Assembly: GCA_033065855.1 (NCBI GenBank)
Contig: JAVXUO010001298.1
Location: forward strand, 310,001 to 374,000
Direction: 5' to 3'
DNA from: Escallonia rubra
Taxonomy: Eukaryota > Streptophyta > Magnoliopsida > Escalloniales > Escalloniaceae
DNA: 64,000 bases
The notes under the pieces are model-generated. The model ran no database searches and was not told the DNA's origin. It saw nothing but the letters and a program-made list of their open reading frames with translations. The position numbers and the translations under genes are program-made. This document shows, one piece after another, positions 12,738-23,665 of this stretch; the first letter of the stretch is position 1, and each line of letters starts with the position of its first letter.

Positions 12738-14375
12738 TTTTTGTTTTGGTTTTCCTCCGGATCTAAGGAACAATTTGAAGATGATGCCAACGATATTTGT
12801 ATCCTAAACTTTTGCATGTTCAATATCAGTTTACGTTATCTGGGGTGAGAAAAAAAAAAAGATCTTACAAGTACAATTTTAAAGTGTTGGAAAATATTGT
12901 GGCACTCCTTAAAACTTGGTGGCACTCTTTTAAACTTCAGCAACTTTGGGACAACTCTTTTCACTACTTACCACTTTACCAATGTTATAAATAAGCATTG
13001 CTTCAGCAGAGTATTCAAAGGAGCAATAGGTTATGGAGTAATTAATAGTAGAATGAGGCAATTCAGGGTGCTTGAAGGGGATTAAGGCCGTTCCCAGTTT
13101 CTTGATTGTAATTAAGCATGTCCAATAAGTGAGAGTGCAGGGAGGACTTGGGTTGGGTGCATACCTAGGGAGTGTGTTGGAAATTGCAGTCTATAGAGTA
13201 GCATGCACGTCCAAAGGGTGTTTTTGTTTGTTTGTGTGGGTGATGAGACAAAAGTTTGTACATATTAAGACAAAGATCCTCAATTTCATAAATCCCACGA
13301 CAGTGTCTTACGGTGACCAATCCTTCCCTACTCTATTCTTCGATTAATATATGCAAGTTATGACCTCGAGTTCAAAAGCCAATGGGTGATAATAATCAAG
13401 TTGTGCATCAATTTTGAAGTGATAATGAAAGAAAAATGGTGATGATTAACCGCTTGATGGATCAGATTCCTAGCTAGCAATCGGCAATGTAGGACTAGTT
13501 ACACTGACTCCTCGTGAGCTTTTGAGTTGTTGAACTCGTTTCATCCGGGTATTAGAAATTAAAATGCCTTTGCAATAATTGTTAAAAGACTAAGTTTTTC
13601 CTTAATTTTCCTTTATAATTTTCTTCTGATTGCCGTTTAAGTTGAATAAAGGCTATTTGTTGAGGTGCTTATATATCTTCATGAGAAGCTTTAGAGTCAT
13701 TGCTGACAATCAACCCGCCTCCGCTTTGCTTAAAAATCATGATCAACCACCCCCATTGCCACCCCATAAATCATGATCAGATTTCTTTACAACACATGTG
13801 GTCAATAGTTGCCACCGTCGCCGCCAACATTACATAACCTCAAGCCAACCACGAGGAACCCACCACACCCAGTCGACGCCTCAACACAAAGGATGAAAAC
13901 ATCGGTTGTTAGGTACTCGTGCACCCTCATATTTCTCCCTTGGCCAATATGCAATTCATTTGAACTTTTCTGCATTATGTCAAGGAGTAGATATCATTCT
14001 TGACGCCTCGCCATCAGGGATCTTAAGCAAAAAATTTCTTTCAACTAGTTCAGGGATAGAGTCGGCGTCACTGCCTAAAGATGAGGAAACAACATGATCT
14101 TGAGCTCATCGATCTCTGGAGAGTTTATGGTGGCAGAGGGATAGGAGTTTTGGTTTGTGGTGTATGCTGGTGGCGATGATGTTAGTGTTGGAGGGCCAAT
14201 ACAACAAAGATGGGAAGAAAAAGAAGGATAAAAAACAAAAGTAGAAGAGAAGAATAAATTGTAAAATACAGTAATAGGTTAGCCCTGAGGGGTAGTTTAG
14301 GCATTAAAGGTCTTAACTTTGGTACATCCTGAGTAAAGTGTAACAAAATAGCAAATCACTGGTGCAGAATGCAAA
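12738..14375. other. Intergenic, no gene seen
   Basis: AT-rich. Short open frames at 12797-13347 and 13809-14097 show no family resemblance and no splice partners. Possibly old repeat sequence. Confidence 0.4.
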
Positions 14376-14632
14376 TTAAAACTTGGAAAAAATTTGGCTG
14401 CTACCCCAGTTAAAGAATCTTCCTCCTACCCCTTATATAGCGACAATCAATTGTCTCTAAATGTTTCCAGTGACTTTTATTTAGTGACGCTAAAAAAGTG
14501 CTATTAATAATTGTTGTTAAAAGTGTTAGAAGAAAAGTCGCTTGAAACATTTAGCGACTATTAATTGTCACTATACATGGGGTTGAAGGAAGATTCCTAC
14601 AATCCGGGTAGCCACGTTTGTTCTTAAAACTT
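14376..14632. mobile_element. MULE-type MITE with long inverted arms
   Basis: A fold-back element of about 239 bp (14385-14623). The left arm, 14397-14474, is nearly the reverse complement of 14545-14622: both contain GGCT(G)CTACCC, AGAATCTTCCT, a TATAG(C/T)GACAATYAAT block and CTAAATGTTTC. It is flanked by TTAAAACTT at 14376-14384 and 14624-14632, a 9-bp direct repeat typical of Mutator-like elements. No coding capacity. Confidence 0.8.
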
Positions 14633-14723
14633 TTATGTAGTTGATATTGATATTAATGACTCAATTACCTCGCGACGAGTAAGTGTAATTAACTCTTCCT
14701 TTAATTGGAGAAGAATAACAAAT

Positions 14724-15121
14724 GGTCCGTTTGGTAACGTTTATTTTTTTAATTTTTTTTCTCAAGTTTTGTAAACTTAAGAAAATAAAGGCGTTTGGCA
14801 CACAATTTTTGTTTTTTTTTTCCCTTAAGTTTTGAAGATCAATTTTTAATACAAGGTTGTTTTTGAAAACTCTCATTTAGGAGTTTTGGGTTTTATTTTA
14901 AGACCACCACCACCACCACCGCTGGCCACCGCAGCCCGTCGACAGCCGCTGACCGCCGCCATGCCCCACCACTGCCACTGCAAACCATCACCAAAGAAAA
15001 AACTCAAAATAAAAACTGGCTTATCAAACGCTTATTTGTTTTTGTAAAAAAAAAAACTCATTTTTGTTTTTGTTTTTTTGAAAACAGAAACCAAAACTAG
15101 AAGTGATCTCAAACACTATTC
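14724..15121. mobile_element. MITE of the GC-core family (copy 2)
   Basis: The left end GGTCCGTTTGGTAACG and the right end CTCAAACACTATTC are imperfect inverted repeats. Inside are TTTTT/AAAAA arms, ACTCAAAATAAAAACTGG followed by TTATCAAACGCTT, and a CCACCACCACCACC(GCTGGCCACCGCAG) core. The same arm and core arrangement is present at 403-1360 and 18308-18731, so these are family members. No transposase. Confidence 0.65.
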
Positions 15122-18100
15122 TTTTTAGCCGACTGATAGTGTCATAATGACATTACAAACTTTCTCAAGTCAGAGTCCTGAGTCGAGAGTAATCTCCGAG
15201 GAACTATTTCCTCTGGAAAGTTTTGTTTTAGATAATAGACCTTCATCGAGAAAACATTTAAGTATCCAAAGTAGAGCAAAAATATTACATTCTTGTCTTA
15301 TTTTTTCTGGTGATCGAGCAGCAGTTTACAGCCCATTAAGTGGGTGTTGGCCTTTCTTCTAGCTCAAACCTTTGGGGCGTTACCCACATGTAATGATTGT
15401 TAAGAAGGCAAGTATTATGGCGACCTAATTTGATTAAGGTAATCTAATTTTGGAGGCAACTGACTGTGACGGCTAAAAAGAAGCGGACTCGTTTTACTCC
15501 ACATTGCCGTCTTCTTCTGAAAATTTGGATTTTGTAGTATATTTTGACCACCTTTTCGATAAATAATATAATCGACCATCTTGTAAATTGACTCTAACTT
15601 CGTCACTGATAGTAGAATGTAACAGATTAACGGCCTAAATAGACCGCCCGACAAGATAGTGATGACATTCATACGGAGTTCTTATCTAGCTAGAGTCGGG
15701 ACCATTTACTTCTGGGCTGCAAGTGGTTTGGGCATGCCCTTGCCAAATCCTTATCCTCCTTTTTAAGGTCGCATACAGAGATCAGGGTGTTCTTCCAGAT
15801 ATGAAGGAAATCAGTTGTACGTAATGTCTCAGTGTTCCTTTCTGATGGGTTGATCCTGCAGCTGGTATTATTGCACTCATGTGCAAAGCGTACGAAACAG
15901 CAGGCAAATCCTGTGATAACATTCACATGGTGGTTGCTCACGTTGGACATTACCTAATATACATGCTGCTGTACATGCCACACTTAAATCTATCTGAGGA
16001 CTTTAGCATATTCTTAAGAACAATCAACATATAGCTCTCCTTGACATTCAAGAAAAACTTCCAGAGGTAACTGTTCAGTATATTGTTGTTTCCTAGCTCC
16101 TAGCTAATTTTTGGTTACTAGCAGCACTTTGTGATCTGCCCATGCATGGCCATGGCCTGAGACCTGGTGAGGACTACCACAGGGAACTGTGTTCTTTCTT
16201 GTATCTTGAACATTTGGAAAAGGAGAATTCATCGATCGTTCAATTAAGCGATGCTGAGTCGAGCCCCATACTAGGGTATACATGTTCTGAAAAATATTGT
16301 CTTTACATTTCCGATTGGAAGGAAGGTACCTTGTGACTCAAGGGTCATTTTCCTTCCATCGAACCCAGTACCCTACCACGTCTGCTGCAGGGTTCTATCA
16401 TCATAATCATCACCTCCCATCTCGTGGACCACTTGACTGCATATCTTTCCTCTGGAAAGTCCTTTTCTTCTTTTGATAGATCAGTATGCCAATGGGTTTT
16501 GTTTTTTTATGTTGGAGATTGGAAGACAAAAGTTGTGTATGATTGTGTGTGTGTGTGTGGGTCTAAAGTTGAAAACCAGTCATGACAATTGAGAAAATTC
16601 GCGACGATTTCAATTCCCTTACCCTGCTAGCTTCAGATCGAGCTCGTTCCTCGCAGTCACCTCAGCCTGATGCTCCATGGAGACAGAGCTCTTGTAGCCC
16701 GTCAACAGAACGAACAATAATGTGCAATGTTTATCCAAGGTCCAACTGGAGGAAGTGGATTTTCTGGCAAATTAATGAGTACACAAGCTGTTTTCCTGCA
16801 ATTTAGCTTCTTTAACACTTGGAATTATAGGAGTGCTATAAAGAGGAGATTACAGTGCCTTTTCTTTAGATGTTGAATGTGCGTGTAATGTGCATTTGAT
16901 TCTCTCTCTCACATTTTGCTAGGCAGACAATACCAGAGCAGAGACCAGAGAGAAGGCTGATAAAAGGAGGACTTCATTTTCGCAACTAACACGACCAAAA
17001 AAAACTTTCTAGCAAAACTAACTCACACCCACGTTATGAAGAACATATATATGAAATGCATGATCCGAGACTATTAGTTGTGACTATTTAAGACTATCGA
17101 ATGTAATGTTGTTACATGTTAAGATTATTTCATTCATCTTGACCCCATAATCAAGATCATTAGTATCTTACAATAGTATATACATCAGAATAATAGGGTT
17201 TCAAACAAACCGGAATCGTAGGAAGTCATAAATTGTCAAAAGTTTTATTCCGATGATGAAAGAACACCAAGATACGAAAGCGAACGTATCCATTTGCCAT
17301 TGATCTTCACTACTTTTCTCTATTCTTGATGATGAAATAAAGTTATGTATTTTTTTTCATTAGTTTAGCAGGCAAAAGAGTAGCCAAACATTATCATGTC
17401 CTAACCTCCAAGAAAAAGAGATATTTATATAAAGAGAGTAGTGAACTCTAAACTTGTCAAATCTCAACCGTCCATCAAAATTAAGAGATTAGGGTTAATA
17501 AGCCTTTTATACACCATAAATTATTCATGTATTGGATGGTAAAATTAAATAGGTCCATAATATCATTTAGTCAATTTAATTAATTAATGTTCAAGTCAAA
17601 TAAATAGTCAATATTAGTATGATCTGGCACCTAATAGGATTGGACCGATCAAATCCAATATTACATACTCACCGATTCATCGGGATGTGAAGCCTAAAAA
17701 AACAAAAACCAACTATTCGAGACCATAGCCTGCAGGCCCCTAGCTTCTCTAGACGGTAAAAGTGGGGGCAACGAGGCTTTGTAAGTAACTCTTAAAAAGA
17801 GAAGTGGCCATGTGATGTGGATAAACATTTGCTGCAACGACTTGTCAAAATAGTCCACAGTCTCTTGTACAATACATCGTAGTTATTAACGGTCGCTAAA
17901 AATGATTCGTGGCATTTGCGCAAATACTTTTGGCAACAATTTTTAATGTCATTCTCGGGCATTCTTAAAGAAAAATTAGTAAGCACATGTAGCGACCATT
18001 ACAGTAGAACTATCATACAACTCAAGAATACATAGGCACGTCTATCGTACATGTATTTGGATTTGTTTGACATCTTCTATACCTTCCAAAACTCCAATCT

Positions 18101-18307
18101 TATTTTCTTGAATTCTTAATATGTGTTTCGTTTTAAATAGTCACAAAATAACCTTCAAGCCCATGAACTCTAACTACCCGGCCACATGATCACATTTTCC
18201 CACTTTCTAATTAACTACCTCCCTTCTCGTGCATAGTACGTGATTTTTGCTAGTACCAACAATGTACCAACAACAAAAAAAAAAGGAGATGTTCAAGTAA
18301 AGTCTTA
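15122..18307. other. Intergenic, no gene seen
   Basis: 3.2 kb of AT-rich DNA. A (GT)8 microsatellite lies at 16544-16559. Open frames (15147-15362, 15690-15950, 16142-16336, 16582-16806) are short, isolated and match no family known to me. Confidence 0.4.
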
Positions 18308-18731
18308 GGCCCTGTTTAACAGGAATTTTTTTCCAGTTTTGGAAACTGAAAAAAAAAAAGTTACCTTTGGTAACCATTTTTCTTCAGTTCAAAAAATTAA
18401 TTTTTAAATCAAAGCTGTTTTTAAAAATTCAAAAAAATGAGTTTCGATTTTTTTTTTTAGACCATCACCCCCCTCCCACCGCCGGCGACTGTCGGCGGCC
18501 ACCTCTGGCGACCACCGCCTGCAGCCACCACCACCGCCACCGCAAACCACCACAAAAAAAAAATTCAAAAAAAAAACTGGATAATCAAACACTAAAAAAC
18601 AAAAAACTCAAAATAAAAACTGGATTATCAAACACTCACTTGTTTTTCTAAAAAAAAAAATTTTTGAAGTGCTCTTTATTTTTTTTTTTTTTAGAAACTG
18701 AAGAAAAAAAAATTTGTTGTCAAACAGAGCC
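18308..18731. mobile_element. MITE of the GC-core family (copy 3)
   Basis: The element starts GGCCCTGTTTAACAGG and ends GTCAAACAGAGCC, good terminal inverted repeats of the PIF/Harbinger (Tourist) kind. The flanks TTA and TAG may be a decayed 3-bp target duplication. It has oligo-A/T arms, TTTTCAGTTTT-type motifs, CTCAAAATAAAAACTGGATTATCAAACACT near 18608, and a CCGCCGGCGACTG...CCACCACC core at 18478-18550. Non-coding. Confidence 0.7.
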
Positions 18732-19388
18732 TAGTATGTGTGTACCCTTTATCATTAAGTTGTTACAAAGGGTCGATAGAAGCCCAAGATCAGCACTTGT
18801 CCGAAATGGCAGGCCCAACTTTCATAATTCATCACAATTAATTTGGGAAATATATGAAAAAGAAAGAAGTCAGCGGCAGAAAGACATGGGCCAAGACATC
18901 AAATGGGCCGTGACACAACTTAGAATGTTTCATGACCCAAAGAAACCTATAATTTTATTCTCCTTAGATACGAATTCGCCCTCGTTATATTATTTTATAT
19001 ATTATACCCATGCAAAAATGCAACAATCATCACCTAAGAATGACCCTGAACCAGAAGGTGGGACAACGGAGCTTTTGAGCTTTTCACTTCAAGCAGAAGA
19101 TGGCACCTTTACACGATGTCTGGATCAGGCTCTGACTTTTATAAGATTTTTGCACCGGCTCAATTGCTGTTACTGTCAAATCTCATATCGATCGTACATA
19201 AAATGTAGGAATTGGTTTTTATGCCTGATAGACTCCTCTTCTTGAACATAGTTTTGAGTTGAACGTCAAATTTTATTAGTTACAATTGGTCGGTTGGTAT
19301 GGATACAAAAAAATAGTGAGCTAGCAATGAAAAGTAGTTCTCATTGAATTTGGTTAGGTCTAGGTAATTGCACAATAGTTTTGTTAGA
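18732..19388 (+). other. Orphan open frame without recognised homology
   Basis: An open frame runs from inside the MITE to 19245 (about 155 residues lie outside the MITE). It has no recognisable domain, no clear start context and no splice partner, and its nominal start codon lies in transposon sequence. I do not consider it a supported gene; it is noted because its length is above the local background. Confidence 0.15.
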
Positions 19389-19389
19389 G

Positions 19390-19520
19390 TATGATATATA
19401 TTGTTGGATCCATTTTCTAACAGCTTAAACTTTTAGAGTAAATGATAACTTAACATGGTATCAAAACTCTGGTTTAACAACGTCTTGAGTTCAATTCTTC
19501 TGCTTTATATATTTGGTCCC
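19390..19520 (+). mobile_element. Retroelement relic with initiator-tRNA-like PBS motif
   Basis: TGTTAGAGTATGATATATA and later CTAACAGCTTAAACTTTTAG precede AACATGGTATCAAAAC, close to the TGGTATCAGAGC primer-binding site that follows the 5' LTR in plant Copia elements. The next 40 bases, with TTGAGTTCAATTC, also resemble a tRNA B box, so a tRNA-derived short element is an alternative. No coding domain follows. Confidence 0.4.
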
Positions 19521-21380
19521 CCTTTATTATAATGTAATTTGCACTCAGTTCATTTATGCATTTAGTGATAGTGTATCTTGATTAGTCTCTTCACATCCAT
19601 GATTGTAACTTAACAAGTTTTAACTTGTAAGGTTGATTTTTGCTAAATCGGTTAGGTCTGAATAGTCGCAAAATAGTTTTAGCTTGTAAGGTATTGGCCT
19701 GGTCCCTAAAATTAGCAAAGAATTAACGACAAGGAAGAAAAGAAGAATTAATATATAAGGTCATGGCAAAGATGAGAAATTTTTTTTGGAAGATCTGACC
19801 ATTTTGGTTAACAGGAAAAGAACAAACATTTCCCTTCATAAAGTATATAATCAAGTTATACTAACCTTCTTGAGTTTTTCTTGCTTTGATTTTCTTATTG
19901 CTAGTGACAAAATTCATGATATGTCCGACTTAGAGAGTCACCGTCCACGTCAGACTTTTGTGGTCTTGCAAAAATACGAAATACTAAGGTTATCACAAAG
20001 TTATCAAATTGCAATCGACTATACACGAGAGCCTATGCTTTTTTTTATTATTAAAGAATAGAAATATATACCAAAAAAATGAAGAGCAATGCAAAATATG
20101 TCCAAAAGGTATCTTCAATCGACGTGAACTATTCTGGCACCAGAAAACCCACCTTCTCTGGCCATCAGTCCGCTGTGGACCCCTAGGAAGCACCACAACA
20201 ACAACCAAAATGAACACCCCACAAACCTAGTGAACTCACCAGAAAACCCAGCTGCGATAGCCCTCATAACCACCGACGACCACCGGCTTAATAATGCCAA
20301 CTGAAACCTGCAGAGACATCAATCCTCACCCACGACGCCCGACTTCGCGACTCATGTTGCTGCTCACGACGCCATTTGCATGTCACATGCCCCCGACACT
20401 ATACATACTCCGCCGCGCCCATGCACTATGCTACCTATAAAGTCGCGCCCCCCAACTCTCTGTCAAATTATCATGCACCGGCACCGCACACACTCTGTCG
20501 CGCCTATGCGCCGCGCCGTTAATACAGTCATGCCCTCTGGTATCCTATCACACTACCGCGCCCCGGCGTTGGTCCATCTTTTTGTTGGAATATTTTAATA
20601 AAATAAAATGAACATTATAGATTATAATTATATTGCAATTTATGGCTATATGGTATTTACTTACATGTAAATTATGAAATGAGTTACAAATGTAATAATG
20701 AGTATTATTAACTCGTTGATTTTTGGTGTGTATAATATAGTTTATTATTTGGCATTATTGAGAATTATTATCTTTATTTCATGAGTTACAAAGCTTTTAA
20801 GCTTATTTATGTAGCCAATAAATAGATTATAATTTGCCATATATATAAGGTCATGTGGTGTGACATAAAAGAACTTGAAGCTACCATGCTTCCAAACTTA
20901 GTGTTTTCTACTTTACTATCACTGTGTATTTTTCTATATATCTATACTATATATTTTATACTTGGGCAACTTGATCGTGGATTGGGTCTTACTGTCTTCC
21001 TATGGACGTGCACATGGAGGAGACATAGCTGTGTCAATGAGTTTTATCTTGGAGACTTCATCTGCCGTCAACACCTGCACGTAGAGAGACGATAACGTTT
21101 TTAGGACAGCGACTTTGTCGCGACTCTCACGGACTAGCTATTTTTATATCATTTTATTACTCTAGATTACAAAAAAAATTCAAGATTTCATACCGAATTA
21201 CTCTCTATTATTTATTACTATTTTGCTATGTTTAATCACCTAGTGTTGCTAATATTTTGTTGTAGAAAATACAAATCAAAGCCTAACTATTTTCAACACT
21301 TTTCACTACACCATACATTCCTTGCCTTGGTCGTGGAACATGCTTCGACCCACTCTCTGGAGTATGCAACATCCTGCGAG
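19521..21380. other. Gene-free stretch with dispersed repeat copies
   Basis: A 190-bp block at about 19855-20045 (CTTGAGTTTTTCTTGC ... GTGGTCTTGCAAAAATACG ... TTATCAAATTGCAAT) recurs at 23522-23665 with moderate divergence. A CCA/CGC-rich stretch at 20120-20580 resembles the cores of other local elements. No gene was recognised. Confidence 0.45.
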
Positions 21381-22140
21381 GATAGGCGACTTATCCGGGA
21401 CACTATCTCGGCTGGGAGCTCCAAATGCTCTAGCATGAAGACTCCCCTTCCGCCAAGTAGACGGCTCATCCAGGATGCTACCTCGGCTCGTTGGGTAGGT
21501 GATTCTTTCGGGACACTCACTACCTTAGCACGCTTTGAGTGCTAATAAGCGACTCTTCCGGGACATTTTCTTCGCTAAGGAGCTCTAAGTGCTCCGGCAT
21601 GAAGACTCTCATTCTGCTAGGTAGAAGGCTCTTCCACAATGCTACCTCGACCCGTCGGGTAGGTGACTCCTCCGAGACACTACATTATCGCGCTTTGAGT
21701 GCTCCAGCACAAGGACTCATACTGCGGGGATAAACGACTCTTCCGGGACACTATCTTCGCCAAAGAGCTCCAAGTGCTCTAGCATGAAGACTCCCCTTCC
21801 ACTAGGTAGACGACTCCTCCAGGATGCAACCTCGGCCCGTCGGGTAGATGACTCCTTGGGGACACTACCTTGGCATGCTCCAAATGCTCTGGCACAAAGA
21901 CTCACTTGCAGGGATAGGCGACTCCTTCAGGACACTATCTGCGCCAGGGAGCTCCAACTCCCCTTATGCCTGGTAGGTGACTCCTTCAAGATGCTGCCTT
22001 GGCCTTTCAGGTAGGCGACTTATCCGGGACACTACCTCAGCGTGTCGGGTAGACAACTTCTTTCGGGCACTATCTCGGCCCGTCAGGTAAGGGATTCCTC
22101 GGGGAGACTACCTTAGCTCGCTCCGAGTGCTTCAGCATGA
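21381..22140 (+). repeat. Tandem repeat array, unit about 162-186 bp
   Basis: Units begin with GATARGCGACT(C)TTCCGGGACACTATCT near 21381, 21543, 21729 and 21913. Each contains GAGCTCCAAGTGCTCTAGCATGAAG, GACTCCTCCAGGATGCTACCTCGGC and CCGTCGGGTAGGTGACTCC, so a 40-60 bp sub-repeat (GGTAGRYGACTCCTNCGGGACACTACCT) lies within the larger unit. The array degenerates after 22000. It sits directly upstream of an LTR-like promoter and is probably part of the U3 region of a long LTR. Confidence 0.75.
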
Positions 22141-22490
22141 GGGAAATTGTGCAGGGCAGGCCAGGTAAATATGCAATCCGACAATCCATGGAGCACCTGT
22201 ATCTGTGGACCCCTTCAGTGATGTGTCACTCATGGGGGATCGCCACGTGTCGGTTGATGACATCACCATCGCAACCTCTATAAATACTGGTCTTGAGAAT
22301 TCATTTGGGAGGACTCTTCATATTTTTCAGAACTCACATTCACTTTTTCATTCTAGAATTCTAGAAAGAGAAACATACAGGACCTTGATTCTGGACCTAA
22401 ATATCGGATTATGACTGTCGTCGTGTATTCATCCCGTGCCATCACCCTCGTAACACTGTCATCCTCAGGCTCTGTCTGGGAAGTCCTTTG
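22141..22490 (+). mobile_element. LTR promoter/end and primer-binding-site relic
   Basis: A G-box (CCACGTGTC at 22232-22240) is followed by CCTCTATAAATACTGG (22276-22291), a good TATA box, then a transcribed-looking leader. At about 22470, GGCTCTGTCTGGGAAGTCC resembles the GGCGCCGTCTGTGGGAA sequence found downstream of many Ty3/Gypsy LTRs. Together with the tandem array this suggests the 3' part of a Gypsy-type LTR. No gag or pol reading follows, so it is a truncated copy or solo LTR. Confidence 0.5.
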
Positions 22491-22630
22491 TCTCTGTCCT
22501 TACTCCATCCTTGTTATGTCCTACATCAGCGTACTTGACATCTGACTCATACTGTATTCCTTGTGGCAGCTCCACGTCAACTGCGAACTCACTTCTTTTG
22601 CATCAATATGTATCGACGACAACCTCATAT

Positions 22631-22816
22631 GCTCGGCATCATAATATGAATTTAACAAACAAACAAGTCAGCTAAATAAATTACATAACAGTGATTAAAA
22701 GCGCCTTAGAGCAAATAAGATAAATAATATAATTAATAATTTCTGTATTTTTTTAAATCAGATAAGGATAAACAAGATAAAGCTACCACATGACACCTGC
22801 CATCTCCCCACTACCA
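22631..22816 (+). repeat. Dispersed direct repeat, copy 1
   Basis: This block, running from CATCATAATATGAATTTAACAAAC to CCATCTCCCCACTACCAG, recurs at 23026-23189 with small differences. The sequence after copy 1 (22830-22905) also recurs near 23755-23820, so several pieces of one repeat are interleaved here. A (TA)n run lies between the copies at 22992-23013. Confidence 0.7.
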
Positions 22817-23025
22817 GAATACTCCGAGTGATTCTGGTCTGAGCATACACTTTTTGTCTTACCATAATATTCTCTAATGTTGTAGAGTATTTCCTTGATA
22901 CTAATAAAAATATATATATTTGAAAAAGATTATAAAGCAGTGGCATTATACGAAACTCATAAAAGGCACCAAATTTGACACACACACACGTCTATATATA
23001 TATATATATATATGATAACTTTGTC

Positions 23026-23189
23026 CGCTTAGCATCACAATATGAAATTAACAAACAAACAAGTCAATTAAATAAATTGCATAATTAATAGTAATATCTA
23101 TTTTTTTGTTTTTTTCAATTTTTAAAAAATCAAATAAGGACAAACAAGATAAAGCTGCCACATGACACCTACCATCTCCCCACTACCAG
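23026..23189 (+). repeat. Dispersed direct repeat, copy 2
   Basis: This is the second copy of the 22631-22816 block. It shares AACAAACAAACAAGTCA and CAAGATAAAGCTNCCACATGACACC and is shorter in its middle part. It is followed by CCA-rich sequence (23190-23520) that opens several artefactual frames. Confidence 0.7.
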
Positions 23190-23521
23190 CACAAGGACAC
23201 ATGTCCAAAACCAATCAATCTAAGGACACGAGTCCCAACGCCACACACCTGTGCGCCATCCTGCGCGCTGGCAGCAGATGTGCAAGCCTTCACCACCGCT
23301 GCATACCCGTTCTCGTGCACCTAAAGCGGTGTTGGAAATTCTCACCACCAGCAGTCCACCACCCCGTCGTCAACCACCGTTGAATCTAATAGCCACCGGA
23401 ATCATCTCCAACAACTGCCAAAACCCAACATTCCCGCAAACAGGAACCCAACCCAACAAATACATCACCGGCACAGCGACACTCCCCATAAGCACAGCCG
23501 CCACAGCACAAGTCCACACCG

Positions 23522-23665
23522 AAGACCAACCTTCTTGAGTTTCCCTTGCTTTGCTTTTCTTATAACTAGTGACAAATTTCATTAATATGCCCCAGTTTTG
23601 TGGTCTTGCAAAAGTACGAAATATAAGGTCATCAAAAGTTATCAAATTGCAATTGGCTACACAAG
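23522..23665 (+). repeat. Second copy of the 19855-20045 repeat
   Basis: Shares CTTCTTGAGTTTYCCTTGCTTTG, CTAGTGACAAAWTTCAT, TTTTGTGGTCTTGCAAAAGTACGAAATA and AAGTTATCAAATTGCAAT with the earlier block. In both places it follows a CCA/CAC-rich segment or precedes one, so the two loci are probably decayed copies of one transposable element. Confidence 0.6.

Noticed and set aside
18664-19245. 193-codon open frame
   Set aside because: Starts within MITE sequence and shows no recognised domain or start context; listed only as an orphan frame.
19470-19510. Functional tRNA gene
   Set aside because: Only a PBS-like and a B-box-like motif are present; no complete cloverleaf can be drawn.
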